Source: Pocillopora verrucosa
Taxonomy: Eukaryota; Cnidaria; Anthozoa; Scleractinia; Pocilloporidae
Direction of reading: 5' to 3'
Assembly (NCBI RefSeq): GCF_036669915.1
Contig: NC_089318.1
Span: 23,714,725-23,778,724, forward strand
Length of the DNA stretch: 64,000 nt
The first letter of the stretch is position 1. The number at the start of each line of letters is the position of its first letter. This document shows, one piece after another, positions 24,001-36,289 of this stretch. The position numbers and the translations under genes are program-made. Below the pieces are notes generated by a model. The model was not told where the DNA came from, ran no database searches, and saw only the letters and a program-made list of their open reading frames with translations.

Positions 24001-25287
24001 TGTAATTTCAATTATCTTTTTTGACAAAAAAATGCTCCCAATAAACAAAAAACAGTAAAAACTCCCAAATAAAAGTTCTGCCAATTTTCAGTGCAAAATA
24101 AGTAGATGACAAAAGGGATGATTCATTCTCTTTTGCAACATAAAAAAAAAACTTACCTACAAATTTTATGCTCCACCAAGAAAAAGAAAACAACATTAAT
24201 ACACCCCTCAAAGGAGGAGAATCTACAAAGTGACCTTGTTGCTTTTCAACTGCTTCTTGAAACTTTTTAAAATCCTCATCAGTAACAATCTTTCTCAACA
24301 AATCAGATTTGTGGTTTTTTATCAATCTATCCACACTGTTTATCCCTTGTGACAACAGTTTTGAGTAATAGGTATCCAAATGAATTTGTTGTAGCCAAGA
24401 CAGAAGTTGTAGTTCAAGTCTGGCTTTCTGTACAGCCTGCTCTAGTTTTTCCTTCTCAGATGTAAATGTAAAAACTCCCCAAAATGATCCATGTCTTGTT
24501 AGAAACCTTGTAGCATCAAGGGTTGCAAACTTGACTTTAGTAAGAATACCTAAAAGAAAAATGTCATCATCATCATCATTTATAAACAACACAGAAAAAT
24601 ACCTTAAAAAGATCACGATATCAGGGTCCAAATTGCAATCAACTAAAAATTTACTGATTGTCACCAGAATTTTAACTCTGGTCGCCAATAGGCGACTCAT
24701 TTCAAGTTTGAAATTACGTATGTCCCCACTAAGAAACCAACCAGCACCCTATCATTATAGCTTGTTTTTTCGAATCGTATAGGCTACGTTATATGCTATA
24801 AATTATCAAACAATATCATATACTGACAGAAGTTATTCATTATTTATGTTGCAGAAGAATTGAATGTGATAAAAGCAAAAACAAAGAGTGGGAAAGCCTC
24901 ACCTATAAATAATTCTATAAGATATATTTTTAACCGTAAATAACAGCATATCAGAAATACTTAATATAACCATCGTAAGTCCTTGCCATGTACTGGATCA
25001 TGGTAAACTGTGGGGAGTTCTCTAAATTATTACGTTTGAGATGTTATTTAAAGAAATTCGATTATGCCTCATGAAGTAACAATAAATTACATTGCACAAT
25101 ACTTAAATGCAAGGAACTAACTATCACACATACCAAATTTGTGCAATTTAGTCTCATAATCCAGAAGATCGTGCTGCTCTAACCAAGAATGCAATTCAGC
25201 TTTTTCTTCGCGAACAATAAAATAAACTTGCATGCGATAAAACAGAAACCCCAAACCAAAAATCAAAACCGCGATCTTGTTAAGCAT
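15096..25287 (-). CDS. AREL1: AREL1-like HECT E3 ubiquitin ligase, 19 exons, apparently intact
   Basis: HECT ligases take ubiquitin onto a cysteine and pass it to substrates; vertebrate AREL1 is an anti-apoptotic ligase. Exons from the 5' end: 25134-25287, 24157-24549, 23155-23363, 22385-22622, 21917-22080, 21473-21641, 20759-21012, 20597-20674, 20151-20292, 19390-19508, 18981-19059, 18735-18847, 18199-18378, 17507-17632, 17032-17161, 16508-16566, 16309-16395, 15689-15864, 15096-15198. They total 2973 nt: 990 residues plus TAA, with all phases matching. In order: a first membrane segment (about 4-22), two SAM-like stretches (about 35-150), a second membrane segment (about 184-203), filamin-like repeat (about 253-440) and HECT (about 640-990). 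HECT marks include [43 protein letters not shown] and LPTAHTC. The catalytic Cys is residue 957, its codon split by the last intron. One donor (after 22385) is GTTCTG, unusual but phase-consistent. Vertebrate AREL1 is 823 aa; the extra length is N-terminal. Confidence 0.92.
15283..15425. repeat. Fragment of a dispersed repeat shared with 49862 and 58284
   Basis: Contains the words found in the foldback repeat at 58284-58559 (gccac/ggtaaa, gctgacgt, agcgttagccct, gtcagagcga). It lies in the last AREL1 intron. Mismatches show it is old. Possibly part of a Penelope-like terminal repeat. Confidence 0.55.
17334..17410 (+). repeat. tRNA-related repeat (degenerate SINE head), with copy at 44200
   Basis: It has tRNA-like word order: an A-box-like TGAGCTCAAATGG (17347-17359), then tagagcatctggact and a degenerate B-box-like GAGCTTTGGAT (17392-17402). 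The same segment occurs at about 44200-44275 in the duplicated unit, so it predates the duplication. It lies in an AREL1 intron. It is not a functional tRNA gene. Confidence 0.5.
19132..19192. repeat. 24-bp perfect hairpin in AREL1 intron
   Basis: The arms at 19132-19155 and 19169-19192 are exact reverse complements with a 13-nt loop. The outer few bases (gcacgt at both sides) extend the pairing with a gap. It looks like a small foldback element. The corresponding stretch is deleted from unit 2. Confidence 0.75.
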
Positions 25288-28200
25288 CTTGGGTAAATAT
25301 TATGCATAGCCGAGCTCTTAGCCGCTTTAGAGACGTTAGAGCTTTCCCGTTATTTCTTCATCCATATAAATCAGAATTTTCTGCATGAATTTTACCTCGC
25401 ATGGTCTAGAAGGTTTCGATTTCAAACAAAATTTATAAATTTAAATTCGCGGGCGCAAGTGCTGGTCAGTTGAAGGACGATCGCGTGACAGCTCCATTAC
25501 TTTCGTGACTAGGTGTCCGTGACATCAGTAGATTTCTAAGGTTTTCCTGATCAGTTTCATCAACTGTCCAAATTTGAGCGTGACTGACATTTTCAATGAT
25601 TCAGAATCACCATGAGGCGTGCTATATTTACACTCTAATCTGAAGAGTAAAATGTTATAAGTCTCTCTAACCTATATCAGTCAATCTGTATAGCTGTAAT
25701 TAATTGCTTGATCAAAGCAAGGGTCGAGTAAGCGTTCAATCTCGATCTGATAAAAAATAAGCTTTGTGTTTTGAATCCAACTGAAAATGAAAATAAGTTT
25801 CCTGAACAATCCGATTTTATAAGAGCACCATTGTATTCATTTTAGGTTTTATCCAACCCTATTTTAAAGATTTCTGTGACGTAGTTTGTCCGTTACAATT
25901 TATAAGCGTTTTACATGCAGCTCATAAAGTCGTCGAGTTACTACTCTCTGAACACTTTTGCTTGATTTTATTTGAATTCTCCTTTCTAGCTATCAGAAAA
26001 TCCTTGTAAATCACGAATAAAGAATTTGGTGTCTGATCAAGAGAACATCGTTAGGCTGATAAAAGTGTTTCTTCTCGTCACGTTTTTGCTAGTTAATGTA
26101 TAAGTATTACCAAGAGAATTTACTTGGCAATCATTTCTGAGGATCGGAGTTGTTTGTCATCACTTTGTGAAAGGCAAAACAGGAGAAACAAAAATATGGG
26201 GTTGGGTTGTGGAGGATACTGTAACAACTTACGAAAAGTTTTAACCTTCCACGTTTCCTCCTTCGAGCAAGAAATTTAAATTTCCATTTTCTGGAAATTT
26301 TGCCCGCGTTATTCAGTTTCCGTAGTGATCAAACCACGTGCCATTAAATTTGTATTTCGCTCCATCACGACAATTGAAAGTGAAGGGAACTATCTCATTT
26401 CTATACATAAAAAAACATATGACTCGCCGGTGTAAAACTTGATTCTTTTGCTCAGTAAAGTTTCCTAGTTCTATCATTTTTTTCCTAGTTTCTATTATAC
26501 GTATGAACATTTTCTGGTTGTAGTTGCACGAGAGCGAGAATTGTCAGGCCGAAATTCTTAAACTTGAACTTGAAGATTTTGAAAATATTCCAACTTGTGC
26601 AATGCAAAAGCTGGAGCCAGTAATAAACATGAAAGAACACGTTTTATAATAAAATCATTACAATCGTATCAGGAAACGCTATCGGTTAGAAACTGAAATT
26701 AAAGTATGAAAATAAGCCCATGCAAATAAGGAAAAATGTCGTTTTTAGACAAAACTAAGTCTTTCATTTTCCGACATCGACATTATAAAATGGTGATAAC
26801 GCGAGAAGAAGCTGTATTGAATCTTTGACTGGTGGATTTATTGTTGACTGGTCCGAGTTAAAATTCAGAGGAAGCAGCTCTCCGACCGGAGTTTTATTTC
26901 AAGGCATTCAATTCTTGGTAAGTAATAACTAGAAAACTGATTCAGTATTGATCGTGTCATGTTGTCCTTCAGAAGAATTTTAACTGAAATGGTTGTAATA
27001 GGAGTTTCCAGTGAGGTTTTGAGCTACTGTAAAAATAAAAAAAATAATGAAAAAAAATGAAAAAAAAAGGCTTCGAGCTTTCGACGATCCACGGCATGAT
27101 CAGGAAGCTTAAGGCTCCACTGGATACTTATATACCATATCATTTCACATTACGTTTCTATATGAGAGCATCGATCATATGTATACGAGTAAAATATGAC
27201 GGAACCGAATTAAGTGCCGCTCTCGCTAAGAGCAGTCCTCTCGACTTCTCGTCGCTAAAAAGTTTTCTTTGATTTTTTGCCCATGAAAAGGGTTTAGAAC
27301 GCATGTTTCAAAAATCGGGCTAGTTAATGGGGTTCCGTGTGCTAAATTTCGGGAGAAACTGCAAGAATTCTTTCAGGGTGTATGCGTGTTGTTTTGTAAA
27401 TATCAACACTGTAACGTATTTTAACTCGTTTGTGTGTCCTTTTAAGCAACGCAATATGTCTGTAATGACCAGAGTGCCAAATTTTATTCTTCAATTTTGA
27501 TCTTCTCCACACTGTGCTTAATTCATAATCTGATATTTTAACGTAAATTATCGAGAAGGCGCCTTCCGATCACCTCTGTTTACTTTGTAAGTCACGCAAG
27601 CGCGCAAGCGTTACGACCGATCACGTTTACGCAACGTTTTAGGACAACTCGGCACCTATTCTCCATTCAGTTGTTATGAAAACCTAAAATCCTCAACATA
27701 GAAGATATAAACTACGCACTAATATGCTTTTTCAGCCAGATTAACGCCTGCGTTTTGAGAATTCTTTCGTCCAAATTAGTGAACATTTGATATGCGAGTT
27801 AACGTCGAAGAGAAGGGTCTCCTCTGACACGCTGGTATGAAAAATATTTCAGCTGAAGTTTCCATATTTTGTCTGTGAACTAACTGAATACATGTTGTAA
27901 CTTTTAGCAAGATAGAATTCCGTGAGCTATATTATTGCAGTCGCTGCGCGCTGGACAAAATCTGTGAAATTTACACTCGGTTTGTGGCGACGCAAAAAGA
28001 GAGAATTGGAGAACTACTAAACTATTTTTGAAACATGTGTCCTAAACCTTTTTCATGGGCAAAAAAATAAAAGAAAACTTTTTTCCGACGGGAAGTCGAG
28101 AGGGCCGCTCTTGGCGAGAGCGGCACTTAATTATTCACACCACACGTGATAACATTATAATTAAAAATTAATAGTGAAATTTTTATCCCTTATCCAATGA

Positions 28201-28433
28201 TTTTTGTCAGTTCCGCTTTAACGATGCTGCCTCTCTTTGCAGTAATCGGAGTTTTCAAATTTTCAACAGCAGTTTCTACCCTCACGTTATTATCTTGAGT
28301 CATCTGAGACTAACGCTAGCTTTGCTGTAGGCCAATTTTATGGAAAAGTTGATACCTGTTCCAAAAACGTACTTACTACACTTTGTCATATTTTTACGCT
28401 TAGTTTTATACTAGATAAAAAGCACATTGAAAC
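25288..28433. promoter_or_regulatory. Divergent spacer between AREL1 and TPR-CHAT-1
   Basis: AREL1 starts leftwards at 25287 and TPR-CHAT-1 rightwards at 28434, so this 3.1 kb must hold both 5' regions. No coding exon recognised. Its first 1.6 kb is strongly conserved in unit 2 (55744-57392). It contains a TTAA-type element (27214-28126) absent from unit 2. Bases of about 28147-28325 are absent upstream of TPR-CHAT-2. No defined promoter element is claimed. Confidence 0.5.
27214..28126. mobile_element. 913-bp TTAA-flanked non-autonomous DNA transposon
   Basis: The left end (GTGCCGCTCTCGC...) and right end (...GCGAGAGCGGCAC) form terminal inverted repeats of about 105 bp with only scattered mismatches. 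The flanks are TTAA at 27210-27213 and 28127-28130. Unit 2 at about 61573 shows the uninterrupted site with a single TTAA, so insertion was after the duplication and cut at TTAA. No ORF of note inside. TTAA specificity suggests mobilisation by a piggyBac- or Kolobok-type transposase. Confidence 0.9.
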
Positions 28434-31400
28434 ATGGCAGAAAAAAAATCTGACCTGCTAGAGCAACGAAAGCAAGATCTCGTCAATGCGAAACTCGATG
28501 GCGACCCAAGGGAAGAAATGTTCGCTTACAAAAATCTTGGCAAAGCGTACAACGAGGTTGATGATACTAAAAAAGCGATAGATAACTTCATACACAGTTT
28601 AAGGATTGCCCAACAAGAACACGACAGAGCTTACGAAGGCAAAGTGTCCCTCATTCTTGGATTGGCTTATGGTAAACTCCAAGATTGTAAACAAGCCACA
28701 ACACATTTTAACAAATGCCTCACCATCTACAAAGAGTTAAGAGATAGAGCTGGAGAGAAAGATGTACACCACGTTCTTGGCCATTGTTATCAGTTCGTGG
28801 TTGATTATAAAAAAGCCATAACGCACTATAACAAATTCCTTATTATTTCAAAAGAACTAGGAGACCGAAATGAAGAGGGACGTGCAAACCAACACATTGG
28901 CCAATGCTATAATGCACTCAGTGATTATAAAAGAGCCGTAGAACACTTCAACAAGTACCTTGTTATCTCCAAAGAACTAGAAGACCGAGATGGAGAGAGA
29001 CGTGCAAACCAAAACCTTGGCCAATGCTATCATGCACTCAATGATTGTAAAGAAGCCGTAGAGCACCTCAACAAATACCTTGATACCTCCAAAGAACTAG
29101 AAGACCGACATGGAGAGAGAAGTGCAAACCACGACCTTGGCCATTGCTATCATACACTAAGTGATTATAAAGGAGCCGTAGAACACTTCAACAAGTACCT
29201 TGTTATCTCCAAAGAACTAGAAGACCGAGATGGAGAGAGACTTGCAAACCAGCACCTTGGCCGATGCTATCTTAAACTCAGTGATTATAAACAAGCCGTA
29301 GAACACTTTAACAAGTACCTTGTTATCTCCAAAGAACTAGGAGACCGAGATAGCGAGGGAAATGCAAACCACAACCTTGGCCATTACTATCATGAACTCA
29401 GTGATTATAAACAAGCCGTACAACACTTCAACAAGTACCTTGTTATCTCCAAAGAACTAGGAGACCGAGATAGCGAGGGACGTGCAAACCGCGACCTTGG
29501 CCATTGCTATGATGCACTCAGTAATTATAAACGAGCCGTAGAACACTTCAACAAGTACCTTGTTATCTTCAAAGAACTAGGAGACCGAGATGGAGAGAGA
29601 CGTGCGAACCACAACCTTGCCGAATGCTATTGTGCTCTCAGTGATTATAAACGAGCCGTAGAACACTGCAACAAGTACCTTGTTATCTCCAAAGAACTAA
29701 GAGACCGAGATGGAGAAAGACTTGCAAACCACGACCTTGGCGCATGCTATTTTGTACTCAGAGATTATAAAGGAGCCGTAGAACACCACAACAAGTACCT
29801 TGTTATCTCCAAAGAACTTGGGGACAGAGTGGGAGAAGGACTTGCAAACATTTTCCTTGGATATAGTTATTACGCCCTCTGTGATTATAAACAAGCCATA
29901 CAGCACGCGAAGCAAAGTGTGATCATTGCCAAAAATACTGGGAATAAAGTTGAGGAAGGAAAAGCTACATTGTTCTCTGGACGTATTTATCAATATCTCG
30001 GCGATTATGAAAAAGCAAGAGAGGTCTATATGCAACAACTTGCCATCGCCAAAGACGTAGGGGACTGCGATGGTGAACTAGACGCTTACAACAGACTTGG
30101 GGTTGTTTATGACACCCTTGGTAAGTTCAGCACAGCCAAAGATTACTATGACACAGAACTTGCCATGGCTAAAGAAATCAAGAATAGGAAAGCAGAGGCA
30201 AAGTCCTACCTCGGTCTTGGCTCAGCTCATCTGCAGCGAAGAGATTTTATGAAAGCCATCGAATTCTTTGGCCAATTTCTTAGCATTGCTGAAGAAGAGG
30301 AGGTAGGAGAGCCAGAAGAATGTGTCTACCACAGGTTGGCTGAGGCCTATCTTGGACTCAATAATTTCAGGGAAGCTTCTAACTGCGGTGCAAAAAGTGT
30401 TGTCTGGGCAGAAGAAAAAGGAATCAAATGTTCCGAGAGATGGGAGAATAACCTTGGCCGTACTATGGAAAGCTTCAATTTCGTACATGAAGCTCTAGAT
30501 CATTATCGGTCCGCTTTAAAGGTCTTAAATCATGAGAGGGACATTATGAAGGCTGAGGACGCTCACAAAATATGCTTCCGAAATTCTCGTCAGTCCACGT
30601 ATGATAACGTATGCAGAACTTTGTTGAAACTTTCAAACTTTGGCGAGGCTTTGTGTGTTGTTGATCAAGGAAGAGCACAAGTCTTACTAGATTACATGAA
30701 GCAAAAATATCAGATGGAATTTCCTCTGCCCAAGACATCAGAACCAGACATAGCACGTTTGGCATCCACACAAACTATTTTCATTGCACTTGAAAAAGAG
30801 AAGATTAATATATGGCTGTTGACCAGTAACGGAAACGATGTTCAGTTTCGACAAAAGGAAGCAAATCACGATTACAAGTTCGGCAATGATCCCTGTCCCT
30901 GCTGTTTAAAATGTTTGAAAAAAGCAGCTTTCAAAGAGAATGAGTTTGCTACTCGAGTTATCTGCGAGGATCGTTCTATGAATACATTGAAGCCGGATCT
31001 GTTGGAGCAAGACGAAGACTCTTGTCATGAAATGTCGGCTTTACTGTCAGAGGACCACTTTCTTCTGGATATGCCTAGAGAGGAATCGCCACTGGACAAA
31101 GAAACTTGTCACGAAATGTTGAAGTCACCACAAAGTCAGAGGAATTCCTTGCGGCTGTTGTATGACGCTGTTATTGGTCCCATCGCGAACGAGTTGAAAG
31201 GTGATGAATTACTCATTATTCCCGATGGTCTACTAGGTCTGGTTCCCTTTGCTGCCTTCGTCGATAAAGATTCCAAGTACCTCAGCGAAACGTTTAAGAT
31301 TCGCATTGCTCCGTCACTGACCACTTTGAAACTAGTCAACGATTGTCCTGAAAACTACCATTGTAAGAGTGGGGCGCTGCTTGTGGGTAATCCATGTTTC

Positions 31401-32024
31401 GAGGAGATAACAGATCTCCTTGGAATACCTCGGTTTCAGCCATTGCCTTACGCGGAAAAGGAGGTGCAAATGATCGGAGAAACTATTAATGCCACACCAC
31501 TCGTCGGAAAGGAAGCGACTAAAGACGAAGTACTGAAACGCATTGCTTCTGTCGCTTTGGTCCACATCGCAACGCATGGAAGCGCGGAGACAGGTGACAT
31601 TTGTTTGGCCCCAAATCCTTCAAGGAAGTACTGGAAACCGGAGAAGGAAGACTACATGCTAAAAATGTCAGATCTCAAAGCTCTGAAGCTCCGAGCAAGA
31701 CTTGTCGTGCTTAGCTGTTGTCACAGTGGTCGAGGGGACGTTTCTGCCGAAGGCGTGGTCGGTATTGCATGGGCTCTCTTGGCTTCTGGTGCCCGCTCTG
31801 TTCTGGCGTCACTCTGGGCAATTGGTGACGAGGCTACAATGGAGTTGATGAAAACATTCTATAAACATCTCAGAGATGGCGACAATGCTAGTACGGCTCT
31901 CAATAAAGCTATGAAATGCCTGAGAGAATCTGAGAAGTTTAGTGCTCCAAAGAACTGGGCTCCTTTTGTGCTCATTGGTGATGACGTTACGCTTGAATTT
32001 GAAGAAGACATCGAACAATGCTAA
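28434..32024 (+). CDS. TPR-CHAT protein 1: tandem TPRs with C-terminal caspase-like CHAT domain
   Basis: A single uninterrupted exon of 1196 codons. The start is aaacATGGc, the first ATG of the frame conserved with the second copy. From about residue 25 to 720 there are about 16-17 TPRs of 40 residues, several nearly identical at DNA level with a strict 120-nt period (28879-29880). TPRs bind protein ligands. A linker carries a Cys cluster (C821, C823, C824, C827) and two CHEM motifs (864, 892). A CHAT domain follows from about 900 to the end: [25 protein letters not shown] with His1048, and [11 protein letters not shown] with Cys1096 as the likely catalytic pair, then [14 protein letters not shown] and [16 protein letters not shown] is a caspase/separase-clan protease fold. 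In bacteria TPR-CHAT proteins (for example Csx29 of Craspase) are ligand-triggered proteases. The animal substrate is unknown. It resembles genes often annotated 'TPR protein 28-like'. Confidence 0.92.
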   Translation: MAEKKSDLLEQRKQDLVNAKLDGDPREEMFAYKNLGKAYNEVDDTKKAIDNFIHSLRIAQQEHDRAYEGKVSLILGLAYGKLQDCKQATTHFNKCLTIYKELRDRAGEKDVHHVLGHCYQFVVDYKKAITHYNKFLIISKELGDRNEEGRANQHIGQCYNALSDYKRAVEHFNKYLVISKELEDRDGERRANQNLGQCYHALNDCKEAVEHLNKYLDTSKELEDRHGERSANHDLGHCYHTLSDYKGAVEHFNKYLVISKELEDRDGERLANQHLGRCYLKLSDYKQAVEHFNKYLVISKELGDRDSEGNANHNLGHYYHELSDYKQAVQHFNKYLVISKELGDRDSEGRANRDLGHCYDALSNYKRAVEHFNKYLVIFKELGDRDGERRANHNLAECYCALSDYKRAVEHCNKYLVISKELRDRDGERLANHDLGACYFVLRDYKGAVEHHNKYLVISKELGDRVGEGLANIFLGYSYYALCDYKQAIQHAKQSVIIAKNTGNKVEEGKATLFSGRIYQYLGDYEKAREVYMQQLAIAKDVGDCDGELDAYNRLGVVYDTLGKFSTAKDYYDTELAMAKEIKNRKAEAKSYLGLGSAHLQRRDFMKAIEFFGQFLSIAEEEEVGEPEECVYHRLAEAYLGLNNFREASNCGAKSVVWAEEKGIKCSERWENNLGRTMESFNFVHEALDHYRSALKVLNHERDIMKAEDAHKICFRNSRQSTYDNVCRTLLKLSNFGEALCVVDQGRAQVLLDYMKQKYQMEFPLPKTSEPDIARLASTQTIFIALEKEKINIWLLTSNGNDVQFRQKEANHDYKFGNDPCPCCLKCLKKAAFKENEFATRVICEDRSMNTLKPDLLEQDEDSCHEMSALLSEDHFLLDMPREESPLDKETCHEMLKSPQSQRNSLRLLYDAVIGPIANELKGDELLIIPDGLLGLVPFAAFVDKDSKYLSETFKIRIAPSLTTLKLVNDCPENYHCKSGALLVGNPCFEEITDLLGIPRFQPLPYAEKEVQMIGETINATPLVGKEATKDEVLKRIASVALVHIATHGSAETGDICLAPNPSRKYWKPEKEDYMLKMSDLKALKLRARLVVLSCCHSGRGDVSAEGVVGIAWALLASGARSVLASLWAIGDEATMELMKTFYKHLRDGDNASTALNKAMKCLRESEKFSAPKNWAPFVLIGDDVTLEFEEDIEQC

Positions 32025-32448
32025 AGAAATGAGAACAGTGTTCCGTCACTTGATCATTTACACGTGGATTGACTTTTCTATGTAGACAAGTTCAAGGCGC
32101 TGGTTTAGAGCGCAATTTTGCGATCCTTGTATTATTTTATTCTGTGATTTTTTTCAAAGTATGTCGTGAAAATCCCCGTTATCAAGATGAGCTTTTAGTA
32201 CCTGAACATTTTAATTTGTCGAGTTGACCAGTGATTACGTAGCAAAAAGGTGAACAATGATACAACTAGTTGATGTAGCTTCATACACGACTTTGAAGCG
32301 TTGTGACTGATTTAATGACTAACAGGCGACAAAACGGCGCTCAGAAGTAAACCTTTCAAAAAGTCAAATTTTTCTTGCGCATCATAATTAAGTTCCCTCG
32401 TAGTTCGAGTTTGCATTAATGTACGATAATGAGTTTGAAACAAAGGAA

Positions 32449-32454
32449 AATAAA
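32449..32454 (+). terminator. Candidate polyadenylation signal of TPR-CHAT-1
   Basis: An AATAAA on the gene strand about 425 nt after the TPR-CHAT-1 stop codon. Candidate only. Confidence 0.35.
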
Positions 32455-32808
32455 CAATTTTGTAAAAGAAGAAACTGCAATCAAGTTGTTCTGATGGGAA
32501 ATTCTCCGCTAAAAAAATCTCAAATGGTCATGCAGTGTTTCTGAAAAAGAAAATTAAGAACTAGAAAATTAAGAACTAGAAAATTGAAGGATAACTGAAA
32601 CAAATGAATTGCGATGGCATAAAATTCAAAGGATCTCTTGGTTAAAAAGGAATTAAACGAGAGATGATCCAGCTTGTAAATCCTGCCTTGAGTGTCTGAA
32701 ATCTCAGTTTTTCGTCGATGTAAATCTTTTCCATCCTTAGCTTAGCCCTTTACAGCAAATAGAAACCCCAAATGTAAAAAATCACCCAACCACAAGAAAC
32801 CGGAACAT

Positions 32809-32814
32809 TTTATT
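32809..32814 (-). terminator. Candidate polyadenylation signal of the SEL1L-like locus
   Basis: An AATAAA on the minus strand about 75 nt downstream of the SEL1L stop codon, a usual distance. Confidence 0.45.
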
Positions 32815-33455
32815 ATGCTTAAAATCAAAAATTTTTTGCAAAGTCATACAAGCTACCGTTACTGTACAAATTCTACAAAAGATGTTTATTGTCTCCTTCG
32901 AAGTAGAAGAAGAATTCCAAACAGGAGGGCAAGTCCTGTCATTGCATAAATATCCCAGTCATCGCCAGCAAAGTTGGTAAACTTTGACAAGTTCAATGAT
33001 CCGTAATTCTGAAAAACAAACGATAAAAAGGGAAAACTATAAAGAGAGACGTTAATTTGAATATCTCAAAGATTAGTCTGGCCCAGTCAATCACAACCTC
33101 TTCGTAATAATGGTTGGCTGTGCCAGGCTCTCTCGGTCAGAGGAGACAAGCAATATAGCAGGGGAACAACGCTTGACGATTGTCATGGGAAACAAAAGCG
33201 GAAATTTGAGTCCACTTTAATTATCCTATTTTCCTCTCGACATTCCGTCCATTTTCTACTTCTAGGGCTATTCTGTGATCTTTTGAACGATGTATGTACA
33301 TTTTACATCTCTCAATTCTGTTTAATCTATTTTTCAAAGTATCTGGGAGAAGCTTTGTGAAAGCTATCAATGCCGGTAACTTTGTAGAAAAAAATTTCTC
33401 TACGTGAAAAGGCGAAATTCTGAAAACAGATGTGGGAGGTGAATTTAAAGCTTTA

Positions 33456-33632
<177 letters not shown>

Positions 33633-33996
33633 TTAACAAATAACTTAGACCCTTTAGTTACATACCTTTTCAACCTTTAAATTTCAAGTAGTGAGTAACA
33701 TAAAGTTGTCTGAATTTCATTGTACGGTGGGTTTAAATTAACTTCAGGGAGAGCATAACTTTTAACAAACCGGAAGCTTGTTTGTCTCAAGTTTTGAAGA
33801 TTTTGGATTCAAACCCAAACTTGCAAAGTTACAAGAATTTTGGATGCTTCTCATGAACTTCAGCTGTATGCTTAAGAGATGGGTTTCAAACTTATGTAAC
33901 CATCATTAAATCAGGGTATTTCTTGCTCTTCTGCTCTGGGAAGAATCATTCTCTACAACCTTCCATGACCTGCATTCAAATTTAATTTCACTTTTA

Positions 33997-34233
<237 letters not shown>

Positions 34234-36070
34234 CTACCTGTAATTACAGTGCTAAGATCTAATGTGTAGTTGTCTTTTTAAACTTCTATTCATTTTCTCC
34301 TTAATCATTTAAGAGAATTTGTTGTTACATCAAGACATCACCCATCAGCAGACAGGTTTATTTACTCTCTGTAACTCCTTGCTAATGTTTTGATATTGTG
34401 AGGAAAATTCACATGTCAATCACTTCTAAGGCTTCACTTCAAGGTTTTACTTCTTCTCAATCACTTCCTAGTAAGTTAGGGCTAATACTGAAAGAAGTAC
34501 ATTCATTTTTTTACTCAACCACCAAAAAATGAAGTTTTAAAATGTACTGTTGAACAATACCTCAAACCACTGTGGAGTGTGTTTTGTCAAATTAACAGCC
34601 TCAAAAGTTGCTCTAAAGTGTGCATTTTGCACACATAAGTATTAAGCAACAAACATACAATCACAAGGCCTGTTTTGCAGTCATTTTGGCAAACAGCTGT
34701 CAAAATATCAACCTGGGAAATAATTTGACTAAAATATAACTTCCATCACACAAATGGATATCATATCTCAATCTCATGTGCTTCCATGTCCTTTGAATAC
34801 TGCCACTACTGCTTTGATCAAGCATTTTGATGCTTTACAATTAAAATTGTAATGATTCCTTCCAAGTTAATCTAATTTACCTTGAGAGGCTGCTCTTGTC
34901 CAGTACAGCAGGGCTCAGGGAAATGTTTCATTCTCAAGTATCACTGAAGTCAAACCTGTCGCAAATACAAGCAATTACTATCTGTCCACTACATGAGGTT
35001 TCCCAAATCAATTGTCTAGTATCTAGACACACCATGCTTTCAGATTTTCACAAAATCCAAATGTTAATGGTGATAGTGCCATGATAGGGAATACCAAACT
35101 TTAACCAGAACCATGTGTTCAAAATGGTAGAGGGATCTCATAAGGACTAACTCTATTTAGACTATCCTTCCTTTGAATATCAATTCCCTTAATTCTTTCC
35201 TCTTCCAGACTTTTTCTTAGAGCCTTGAGTATTAAAGAAAATAGGGCATTAAATTTGATACCCTACCTCTACCATTAAGCACTACTCAGAAACCGCAAAT
35301 GGAAGCAGGACCCTCAGTGAACAGTGTATGTAGCCAAGATTTAACACTGGCTATGAATTTTGTTATTATAGAGAAGCCAGTCTGTTATAGTAGACTGCTG
35401 TTTCAGAGCTTAAATGTGTCTTTTCATAATGATATCCACAGTGCTGACTTCCATACTCTACACAACATGGTGGATTACAAAACAAAAAACTTACCATGAT
35501 CAAGAATGTACGCTACATTGCTTTGTGCAACTTCATATCCCAGTTCTGCGAGCAAAGCATACTTCAGCAAGGCAGTATCTATATTACCAGCTCGGTATGC
35601 CTCGTGTGCTTCCATTAACATCTGTGCTATCCGTCCGCGCTCTGCAACATTCTTGAAAAGCTGTTTGGGAAAAGATAACCCACACCCAGAACAATGTAAT
35701 TAATTATGTCCTTCACCAAAACTCAGTGTATATGGCAGTCTACAACAAACATAACTTGGTCCTAAGGAGGAAAGGGGCAGGTATGATATATCTGGTGTAT
35801 AAATGTTTTGATTTACTTGAAGAGCCATTCGTTTTTACCAGCATACTTAGCATGGCTTAGTTATCATCTCCTGGGGTGTAAATATAAATTACCTAAACAT
35901 TTGCCTTAAACTGGAAAAATGACTGGTAACCAACAGTTATATACAATATTCTCTCCAGCAAACCATAGCTTTTGCTTCACAACAATTTCATACAACAAAA
36001 CAGGACTAGGAAAGCAATTTCTGTTCACAATAGAAATGTAATTAAGACATGGGTTCATTTCAAACAATCA

Positions 36071-36271
<201 letters not shown>

Positions 36272-36289
36272 TCATGCTCACTGAACTAA

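Larger units (their letters stand above)
32025..32885. other. Convergent 3' region between TPR-CHAT-1 and SEL1L
   Basis: No coding sequence recognised. It holds a plus-strand AATAAA (32449-32454) for TPR-CHAT-1 and, on the minus strand, an AATAAA at 32809-32814 about 75 nt beyond the SEL1L stop. A short repeated word (agaactagaaaatt) occurs near 32560. Confidence 0.5.

Noticed and set aside
24008-24700. 230-codon minus-strand ORF taken as one exon
   Set aside because: Only 24157-24549 is coding by splice signals and by matching phase; the rest is intron read-through.
28879-29880. Regular 120-nt repeats resembling a minisatellite or CRISPR-like array
   Set aside because: They are in-frame TPR coding units with protein-level periodicity, without spacer structure, in a eukaryotic gene.
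30880-30910. Zinc finger in TPR-CHAT-1
   Set aside because: The cysteines are too close together for a standard finger and no matching second pair is found; kept only as a noted cluster.
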